Assembly: GCA_001769535.1 (NCBI GenBank) | Contig: MEOH01000002.1 | Coordinates: 186,001 to 250,000 of the forward strand | Direction: 5' to 3' | DNA: 64,000 nt | DNA from: Bacteroidetes bacterium GWF2_38_335 | GTDB lineage: Bacteria; Bacteroidota; Bacteroidia; Bacteroidales; GWF2-38-335 | In this document: positions 55,162 through 61,540 of the stretch, piece by piece | Layout of the letters: each line of letters begins with the position of its first letter | How positions within the stretch are numbered: the stretch's first letter is position 1 | Notes under the pieces: model-generated | What the model saw: only the letters and a program-made list of their open reading frames with translations | Databases searched by the model: none | What the model was told of the DNA's origin: nothing | Translations under genes and position numbers: made by a program

Positions 55162-55553
55162 TGCGAATCAAGGGGTGCATTTACTTCTAATGTTTATGTG
55201 TAGTGATTTGGATTAAAACTAATTGATAGCTGCTGATTAAATAAAAATGCAAACTGCAAAAAAAATGGCACGGTCCCGAAGAAAATTCGAGGATCAATGA
55301 TACTCTGTACCTTTTTATTTTTCGTTTTAATAATCTCTACAGAGGATTAGGTGCTCTGCACCTACTAAATTTTCAATCAAGGTGCAGAGCACCGTTCTCT
55401 CTGTAGAAAATGTATTATAAAAATAAAAACCGCCGCCCAGAATTAATTTAATAACCTGTATGCTATTGCGGCGGAAATGAAAACGAAAGCTAGTGCATGA
55501 AAATTTGATAATTGAAACACAATTACTAGTTTTTCAACCCTTGATTCGCATTA
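55159..55553. mobile_element. MITE-like element with 16-bp terminal inverted repeats
   Basis: TAATGCGAATCAAGGG (55159-55174) and its perfect reverse complement (55538-55553) bound 395 bp without a transposase gene. If the termini are ATGCGAATC..., both ends are flanked by TA, the target duplication typical of IS630/mariner-type MITEs. Inside are nested arms GGTGCTCTGCACCT (55350-55363) / complement (55380-55393) within TCTACAGAG/CTCTGTAGA, and a CCGCCGC...GCGGCGG pair. The left end coincides with the stop codon of the preceding gene. Confidence 0.55.
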
Positions 55554-55576
55554 TTAGTTTGAGTTTACACCGCCTT

Positions 55577-55605
55577 ATGTTCCAAAATGGAACATCTGTT
55601 TTTTT
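55577..55605 (+). terminator. Terminator-like hairpin
   Basis: ATGTTCCA-AAA-TGGAACAT followed by CTGTTTTTTT, just beyond the MITE-like element; it may end transcription of the upstream exported-protein genes. Confidence 0.55.
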
Positions 55606-55758
55606 ACTTAATTCATTTTTTTAAAAATATTATAACTGATTTGCATATGTTGGAAGCATATTTTTATTGAGACAAGATGCAAACTTGTCTCAGAGCGGGA
55701 CAGACAGTGTTACAATAAATAAAGAAAATTACCTTCAGATAAAAACAAATAATAATTA

Positions 55759-55908
55759 TGAGATTCCTCACTTCGTTCGGAATGACAAGGTTTATGGTTG
55801 TGGTTAGGGAGAGAGGGATTGGATGCGCGAAGCGCATCCAATCCCTCTCTCCCATTACAAAAAAACTAATTGTCATTCTGAACAAAACAAAGTGAAGTGA
55901 GGAATCTC
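55759..55908. repeat. Nested inverted repeat with 22-bp inner stem
   Basis: Outer arms GAGATTCCTCACTTCGTTCG (from 55759) and its imperfect complement ending GTGAGGAATCTC at 55908 enclose a perfect 22-bp stem (55807-55828 with 55832-55853, core GGATTGGATGCGC) with a GAA loop. It is of the same class as 28044-28194 and 42770-42892. The remaining sequence up to 56112 shows nothing further. Confidence 0.75.
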
Positions 55909-56112
55909 CAAAACATCTTGATAATCTATTCTATGGACATACTATATCAATTGTAATTAAAAAATTGTTCAAAGGGCATTTTGTCATTACAATGGTAAAC
56001 ACCGATGCTATATATGTTTAGTCCAATTTGCAAGTAATGATTATTGGACTCATACATATATGCAATCGGTATTAAAGAAAAAATGTACTTTTATAATCCA
56101 AATTTTTCGTTC

Positions 56113-56616
56113 ATGAACAAAATAGAAATACAGCTCGCCGACATCACCACCCTTACAGTGGATGCAATTGTAAACGCAGCCAACAACACCCTCTTAGGCG
56201 GTGGTGGGGTTGACGGAGCCATTCACAGGGTAGCCGGAAAGGGATTGCTTGAAGAATGTAAAACACTTAACGGCTGCGAAACCGGTGAGGCAAAAATTAC
56301 CAAAGGATACAATCTGCCTGCAAAATATGTCATTCATACTGTTGGTCCGGTTTGGCACGGAGGAAAAAACAGTGAGGATAAATTGCTTGCCAATTGCTAC
56401 CTCAATTCATTGAAACTGGCCATTGAAAACGGAATAAAAACCATTGCTTTTCCAAACATCAGCACAGGTGTTTATGGGTTTCCTAAAGACAGAGCTGCCA
56501 TTATTGCATGCCATAATGTTGCTTCATTTCTGAAAGAACACCCGGAAATTGAAAAAGTTGTTTTTTGCGTTTTTGATGATGAAAACCTGAAACTATACAG
56601 GAAAATTCTGGATTAA
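56113..56616 (+). CDS. Macrodomain protein (O-acetyl-ADP-ribose deacetylase-like)
   Basis: ATG 56113 ([12 protein letters not shown]) is preferred; the frame open to 56044 lacks a good start. The 167-residue macro domain has [20 protein letters not shown] with the ADP-ribose-binding glycines, [20 protein letters not shown], and [13 protein letters not shown]. By family it binds ADP-ribose and removes acetyl or ADP-ribosyl groups (YmdB/AF1521-like). It stands alone, upstream of the PyrD-like gene in the same direction, with an independent promoter between them. Confidence 0.93.
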   Translation: MNKIEIQLADITTLTVDAIVNAANNTLLGGGGVDGAIHRVAGKGLLEECKTLNGCETGEAKITKGYNLPAKYVIHTVGPVWHGGKNSEDKLLANCYLNSLKLAIENGIKTIAFPNISTGVYGFPKDRAAIIACHNVASFLKEHPEIEKVVFCVFDDENLKLYRKILD

Positions 56617-56722
56617 TCCCCTGTTCTCCTTAAATCAGACAAACTCCAGAACCTACACCCCAGATATTAACACCCTGTTAATAAATATCTTGAATTTTTT
56701 ATTTAGAATTATTCCAAATTAT

Positions 56723-56753
56723 TTGGAAAATGAACTTTTATTATTTATATTTG
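56723..56753 (+). promoter_or_regulatory. Promoter of the PyrD-like gene with overlapping palindrome
   Basis: TTG (56723-56725), 20 bp, TATATTTG (56746-56753), 30 bp before the ATG. The palindrome CCAAATTATTTGG (56714-56726) overlaps the -33 element and may be an operator. Confidence 0.65.
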
Positions 56754-56783
56754 TTCTAAATTAAAATAACAAAAATTGACATC

Positions 56784-57767
56784 ATGAACAAATTAGAAAC
56801 AACATATATGGGTTTGACTTTAAAAAACCCGCTTATTATAGGATCGAGCAACCTCACCGCTTCATTATCAAACATTAAGAAACTGGAGCAGGCGGGAGCC
56901 GGAGCAATAGTATTAAAATCCCTTTTCGAAGAGCAGTTTTTGGTCGACGAAGATCGATTGTTAAATGAAGATGACCATTACTATTGGTACCGTGAGGCCA
57001 TAGATTACCTAAACAATTATTCAAAGAATTTTGGTGTAAAGGAATATATTCAACTGATCAGGGATGCAAAAAAAGAAGTTTCCATTCCGATAATCGCCAG
57101 CATCAACTGCGTTTCGGCGGTTGAATGGCCCAAATTCGCATTGCAGCTTGAATATGCGGGAGCAGATGGTATTGAGCTGAACATTTCTGTTCCGGCTTTC
57201 CAAAAAGACCTTACATCCGAACAAATAGAAAGCAATTACGCAGACATTTTACTAAAAGTAAAATCATACGTTTCGATTCCTGTTTCGGTAAAAATCGGAG
57301 CAAATTTCACAAACATCACACGGCTTGCACACCAGCTTGCAGCAGCCGGAGCCGATGGTATTGTCCTGTTCAACAGATTTTATAGTCCGGACATAGATAT
57401 ATACCGAGCAAATGTGATCAGCGATAAAGCATTAAGCAATCCGGTTGAACTGGCCCAATCGCTTCGATGGATCGGACTTCTTTCAAAAGAAGTGAAAACT
57501 GATTTTGCAGCCTCAACCGGAATACATGACAGCAATTCAATAATAAAACAAATACTTGCAGGTGCTGCTGCAGTACAAGTAGTTTCAGCGATTTATGAAA
57601 ACGGTGTGGATTATGCCATTGATTTGGTTCGCGGGGTTGATCAATGGATGAAATTGAAGGGATACAACAGCATTGACGAGTTCAAGGGTCTGGTCGCTAT
57701 CAAAAGCGAAAGTGCTGCAGCATTTGAGAGAGTACAGTATATGAAAAAGTCGTATTCGAAGATGTGA
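56784..57767 (+). CDS. Dihydroorotate dehydrogenase-like protein lacking the catalytic cysteine
   Basis: The 327-residue TIM barrel has the class 1 DHODH pattern: TYMGLTLKNPLIIGSSNLTA at the start, PIIASINCVSAVEWPKFALQ, GADGIELNIS, PVSVKIGANFTN with the FMN-binding lysine, and ASTGIHDS, AAAVQVVSAI for the phosphate site. In class 1 enzymes the loop after ELNLS begins Cys-Pro-Asn, with Cys as the catalytic base. Here it is ELNISVPAF, so the Cys and Asn are both replaced. It probably binds FMN but does not oxidise dihydroorotate in the usual way. Such PyrD-like proteins are common in Bacteroidota. A strong promoter precedes it and a terminator follows. Confidence 0.88.
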   Translation: MNKLETTYMGLTLKNPLIIGSSNLTASLSNIKKLEQAGAGAIVLKSLFEEQFLVDEDRLLNEDDHYYWYREAIDYLNNYSKNFGVKEYIQLIRDAKKEVSIPIIASINCVSAVEWPKFALQLEYAGADGIELNISVPAFQKDLTSEQIESNYADILLKVKSYVSIPVSVKIGANFTNITRLAHQLAAAGADGIVLFNRFYSPDIDIYRANVISDKALSNPVELAQSLRWIGLLSKEVKTDFAASTGIHDSNSIIKQILAGAAAVQVVSAIYENGVDYAIDLVRGVDQWMKLKGYNSIDEFKGLVAIKSESAAAFERVQYMKKSYSKM

Positions 57768-57793
57768 TATTCGAAGTTACAAACTTCGGATAT
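57765..57793. repeat. CGAAGTT...AACTTCG hairpin
   Basis: The stem begins in the stop codon of the PyrD-like gene and resembles the twin hairpins at 45558-45622. Confidence 0.55.
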
Positions 57794-57838
57794 AAAAGGT
57801 TAGTTGTTTATAGTTTTTTTTCATAGCTGTTTAGGGGT

Positions 57839-57876
57839 GAATACCGGTGAGGAGCAATCTGAGCCGGTATTCTTTT
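57839..57876 (+). terminator. Terminator of the PyrD-like gene
   Basis: GAATACCGG (57839-57847) pairs with CCGGTATTC (57864-57872), followed by TTTT. Confidence 0.6.
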
Positions 57877-57893
57877 GATTAGCAGATGTGTTG

Positions 57894-57953
57894 ATTAGCA
57901 GATTTACAAATAAATTATTTGCAAGCAAATAATTTATTTGTAAATCTGCTAAT
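57894..57953. repeat. 60-bp near-perfect palindrome
   Basis: The 29-bp arm beginning ATTAGCAGATTTACAAATAA (57894-57922) is exactly complementary to 57925-57953, with a 2-nt loop. Further GATTAGCA words flank it, and CCCGATAGCTATCGGG follows at about 57967. It could cruciform in DNA or form a very stable RNA hairpin between convergent genes. Confidence 0.85.
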
Positions 57954-57991
57954 TTGCTAATTTGCTTCCCGATAGCTATCGGGACTGCTAA

Positions 57992-58483
57992 TCATTCAGA
58001 GAGTGTAAATCCGTTTTTATCAGCAAACCGTTTTTGCGCACCTAAAAAAGCCTCATCCAGTGCAGCTTCGCGGGTGACAATGCCCGATTGTATCTCGGAA
58101 AATTCAGTCAGCTCAACATCTGTAAGTTCCGTTTTCAATGCCAGCTTGATCATTTTATTGTAATCATCTTCAAAAATCAGGGCATAAAAAGCGAAGAGTT
58201 TTCGGGCTGCATCAATCATTTCACAATCGCCTTTGTGGCAGGGCATATTATCAAGCTCATCAATGGCACGGGCTGTTCTTTCCTGTAATTGGTTCAGTGC
58301 TGTGTAAACTTCTTCGGCAGTACCTGTTTCAAGGGCTGTGTTCATTTCAAGGATCAGTGTCATGAGGTCCGTTTGCTGCTCAACAATAAAGTCGTTATAA
58401 AAAATGGGGTCATCCCAATCCTCATCCTGGGCATTAATAACAAAAGGAATAATCGCAAATAAAATCAAAAAAAGCTTTTTCAT
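57992..58483 (-). CDS. Exported helical protein, relative of the next gene
   Basis: The 163-residue protein has a signal peptide (1-18, ending FVINAQ). The mature part is helical with FYNDFIVEQQTDLMTLILEM, then LNQLQERTARAIDELDNM, and two Cys in CHKGDC. The end REAALDEAFLGAQKRFADKN is shared with the neighbouring 58529 protein (ESKLDEAFYNAQQEFATKHQ). No named family is recognised with confidence. The length and helices recall small periplasmic bundle proteins. Confidence 0.65.
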   Translation of the reverse strand: MKKLFLILFAIIPFVINAQDEDWDDPIFYNDFIVEQQTDLMTLILEMNTALETGTAEEVYTALNQLQERTARAIDELDNMPCHKGDCEMIDAARKLFAFYALIFEDDYNKMIKLALKTELTDVELTEFSEIQSGIVTREAALDEAFLGAQKRFADKNGFTLSE

Positions 58484-58496
58484 AATGGAGAAAAAA

Positions 58497-58518
58497 AAAG
58501 CCGCATTGCTGCGGCTTT
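58497..58518 (-). terminator. Terminator between the paired genes
   Basis: AAAGCCGCA/TGCGGCTTT with a 4-nt loop, ending on the minus strand in a run of nine T. It lies between the 59302 gene stop and the 58483 start, so the downstream gene is either separately transcribed or reached by readthrough. Confidence 0.65.
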
Positions 58519-58528
58519 AGTTAATTTT

Positions 58529-59302
58529 TTATTTCAAACAATCAACAGCCCATTCGTTCATTTCGGCCTGACTGATGTTTTGAGCATCCATATAGTTTGG
58601 ATATTCAATTTCAATTTTTTCGAGCATGCAGCTGCAGTATTTTTCTGCATCAATGGTTGGCTGATCTTTCAAACCATTCTGGCATTCTTCGAGGAAAATA
58701 CTTCTTTCTTCATCTGCCCAAACGCCACCTGAAGTAGCATCTTCAAATTCTTTAGCTTTTGGATTTTCAGTAAGAGTCATTTGATGTTTTGTGGCAAATT
58801 CCTGCTGAGCATTATAGAAAGCTTCATCAAGTTTTGATTCGCGTTCAACGATTCCGTCGCGGATTTCAAGCAACTTTGACTCGTTTTCTTCATAATTGGT
58901 TGTATCAAGATACAAATCAATCATCATCGGATATTCCTTGTTAAAAAGATCTTTGTAAAATTTAAATAAATCTTCGGCAGCATCCCTGAGTTTGGTGTCG
59001 CCATCGTAATCTTTAACGCCCTGAATTGCTTTCAGTGACTCATCTGATTGTTTTTGAAGCTGACTTAAAAGATCTCTGAGGGTTGCTTCATCACCTGTAT
59101 TAAATGCAGCATTTAATTCAATGATAATACTCATCAGTTTTTCCTGTTCACCAACAATAAAATCGTTATATTCAATGGGAGATGCAAACTGGCTTTCTTC
59201 AGTTTCTTTTGTATCACCTTTATCATCACATGAGTAGAATGAAACCAGCGACACTAATGCAAGAGCAAAAAATAAGAAGGAGAATTTTTTCATCGTTTTC
59301 AA
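58529..59302 (-). CDS. Putative lipoprotein, helical, unknown function
   Basis: The 257-residue protein may start at 59302 or at ATG 59293 (MKKFSFLFFALALVSLVSF). A Cys after the hydrophobic segment (FYSCDDKGD) suggests a lipoprotein. The middle domain (about 40-190) matches the neighbouring 163-residue protein (IEYNDFIVGEQEKLMSIIIE, ESKLDEAFYNAQQEFATKHQ). The C-terminal 70 residues add a Cys-containing helical region (FLEECQNGLKDQPTIDAEKY, CSCMLEKIEIEYPNYM) absent from the paralog. Function is unknown. It is divergent from the Tim44/TerB gene across a 164-bp gap. Confidence 0.7.
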   Translation of the reverse strand: MKTMKKFSFLFFALALVSLVSFYSCDDKGDTKETEESQFASPIEYNDFIVGEQEKLMSIIIELNAAFNTGDEATLRDLLSQLQKQSDESLKAIQGVKDYDGDTKLRDAAEDLFKFYKDLFNKEYPMMIDLYLDTTNYEENESKLLEIRDGIVERESKLDEAFYNAQQEFATKHQMTLTENPKAKEFEDATSGGVWADEERSIFLEECQNGLKDQPTIDAEKYCSCMLEKIEIEYPNYMDAQNISQAEMNEWAVDCLK

Positions 59303-59466
59303 TATTAGTTATTAATTAAAATGTCCGATACAAAGTACTTAAAAATAAATGATATGAAAAAATTTTACAGTTAAATATTTGAATTTTTATCCATGCGTGG
59401 ATTTTTTTTTTACTTTTAACAAAAATTAAGATGAGGTCTTGATTTAAACTTTTTAATACTAAAACT

Positions 59467-61293
59467 ATGACTCAAACAAAAAAAAATCCGGTAAACCGCA
59501 AGTACATTTTTGCGCTGCTGATGGTTGTCGTCAGTATATTAATCTTTAGTCTGGACACCTATGCCCGCGCAGGTGGCGGCGGTGGCGATTCCGGTGGTGG
59601 CGGTGATGCCGGTGCACTGTTTGAAATTCTTTTTTATATTTTCTGGCTGATCCCGTCTCCATACAATTTTGTTGTGGCTGCTGTTGTTATTTTCGTATTT
59701 TACTTTTATGGAAAGAAGTGGAAACAATCGGCCAAGGCAAAATCCATACTTAATACATTGCCTACCGGCGAAGGTGTAAAAAATGTTCCGGGCTTTGCTT
59801 CGTTCCAGCTTAACAATCCTGAGTTTAACGAAAACGATTTCAAAAACAAGGTTAAAATTGCATTTACTGATATCCAGAATGCCTGGGCCAGTAAAGACAT
59901 GACAAAAGTAAGAAAGTATATTTCCGATGGTATGTACCAGCGTTTGAACACCCAGTTTAAAATGATGGACCTGCTTGAACAGACCAACAAACTTGAAAAA
60001 ATACACATTAAAAACGTTTACATCGACAAGATTGACACAGATGGTTCATTTGACGTGATCCACTGCGCTGTTCATGCAACTATCAATGATAAATTTGTTT
60101 CGGAAAAATATTCAAACCTGAACTCCGGTGGCAGCGAAGAATTCGTTGAATACTGGTCGTTTATCAAAAAACGCGGTGCGGCCGAAAAAGACATGTACTC
60201 GACCGACAACTGTCCGAATTGCGGAGCCCAGATTAAAAACTCGGGCGAGATGTGCAAATGTGAGTATTGCGGTGCCATGACCAACTCGGGTGAATACGAC
60301 TGGGTACTTGCCGAAATCACACAGGCCGATGATTACATCACAACCAATCCCAAAGTATTTAAATCAGCCAACCTTGAAGATAAAGTTTACGAATTGTTTG
60401 CCGGAGTTGATGATTTCAGCATCCAGGGCATAGAAGACAAGGTTAGCAATGGTTATCTGCAAATCCAGACTGCTTTGGTTTACAAAGATCCAAAGATCAT
60501 GAGGAGGTTTGTATCAGACAGTCTGTTTGAAAAAGTAAGCAAGCAAATCGAAACCGAGCAGAAATATGTTTACAACCGTATTTATCTGAACGATGTAACC
60601 CTTATAGGTGCAAGCAAATCAAACAACAAGCATGTACTTACTGTTGCCGTTAAATCATCATATCAAAGAGTTTCAATTGATGGAAATAAAGCAACAAAAA
60701 TTGATGCCGCAGTGAATTCAGGGACCGAAATTGTATTCGTTTCAAGAGACATCAATGCCGGGACAAACAAAGGTTCAATTTATTCGCACTCCTGTCCAAG
60801 TTGTGGCGGACCAATCGGTGACACTATCGAACTGAAATGCCAGTACTGCGGTGCCGACGTGAACAGCACAGCCAACGAGTGGATCATCACCGACATCATG
60901 AATCCGGGTGCATACATGAATTACTATTCTGCCCACGCAGTGGAATTCATTGCACAGGTTGACCCATCCAAAATGGACAGCATGTACAAAGTGCGCGACT
61001 ATGCATTCAACAACCTGTTGATTATGATTGCAGCCGACGGAGTATTTGATTCAGAAGAGCAAAAATACGCTGAAAAAATGGCCAAAAAGTGGGGATACAA
61101 TGTCAGCAAACTGGAGCCTATGTTTAAAATGGCACAAGGCGGCAGCTTAACCCTCCGTATGCCTGATGATCCAAAAGACCGCGAAAAGATTTACAAGATG
61201 ATGGAAAAAGCAGCAAACGCTGACGGAAGCATTGGCAAAGAAGAACAGGAACTTTTGGATTACATGAAAAACACTTATGGAATTGCGGGGTAG
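59467..61293 (+). CDS. Membrane protein with Tim44-like, zinc-ribbon and TerB-like domains
   Basis: The 608-residue protein has TM1 (about 12-30), a Gly-rich loop (RAGGGGGDSGGGGDAGA), and TM2 (about 55-80). A Tim44-like domain follows (about 95-250; FKNKVKIAFTDIQNAWASKD), then a zinc ribbon (CPNCGAQI, CKCEYCGA). A second Tim44-like domain (about 300-430; IEDKVSNGYLQIQTALVYKD) and a second zinc ribbon (CPSCGGPIGDTIELKCQYCG) come next, then a TerB-like helical domain (about 510-605; LLIMIAADGVFDSEEQKYAE, AANADGSIGKEEQELLDYM). The duplicated Tim44/ribbon pair is clear. It is probably an inner-membrane protein with a large cytoplasmic part; the role is not known. Confidence 0.8.
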   Translation: MTQTKKNPVNRKYIFALLMVVVSILIFSLDTYARAGGGGGDSGGGGDAGALFEILFYIFWLIPSPYNFVVAAVVIFVFYFYGKKWKQSAKAKSILNTLPTGEGVKNVPGFASFQLNNPEFNENDFKNKVKIAFTDIQNAWASKDMTKVRKYISDGMYQRLNTQFKMMDLLEQTNKLEKIHIKNVYIDKIDTDGSFDVIHCAVHATINDKFVSEKYSNLNSGGSEEFVEYWSFIKKRGAAEKDMYSTDNCPNCGAQIKNSGEMCKCEYCGAMTNSGEYDWVLAEITQADDYITTNPKVFKSANLEDKVYELFAGVDDFSIQGIEDKVSNGYLQIQTALVYKDPKIMRRFVSDSLFEKVSKQIETEQKYVYNRIYLNDVTLIGASKSNNKHVLTVAVKSSYQRVSIDGNKATKIDAAVNSGTEIVFVSRDINAGTNKGSIYSHSCPSCGGPIGDTIELKCQYCGADVNSTANEWIITDIMNPGAYMNYYSAHAVEFIAQVDPSKMDSMYKVRDYAFNNLLIMIAADGVFDSEEQKYAEKMAKKWGYNVSKLEPMFKMAQGGSLTLRMPDDPKDREKIYKMMEKAANADGSIGKEEQELLDYMKNTYGIAG

Positions 61294-61345
61294 ATATGAG
61301 TTATGAATTATAAGTTATAAGTTATAAATTGAAAGTTTATATTGT

Positions 61346-61376
61346 AAAAAAGCCACCGGTGGTGGCTTTTTTCTTT
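61346..61376 (+). terminator. Terminator of the Tim44/TerB gene
   Basis: AAAAAAGCCACC-GGT-GGTGGCTTTTTT, a 12-bp stem ending in T6, 52 bp after the stop codon. The A-rich left arm also allows minus-strand use for the convergent cargo gene. Confidence 0.75.
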
Positions 61377-61540
61377 TATCTGCAAACCACAAGTTAACCC
61401 GCAGGGTTCAACAACAATAGCCGTAGGTGAAACCTACTGGGAAATAATAAGTCAGAAAAAAGTGAACCCATGATAATGGGTTCAATCTGAATAAATAAAT
61501 ATGATGTATAAAATTAAGCAATTACCTTTTTTATGGTTTT

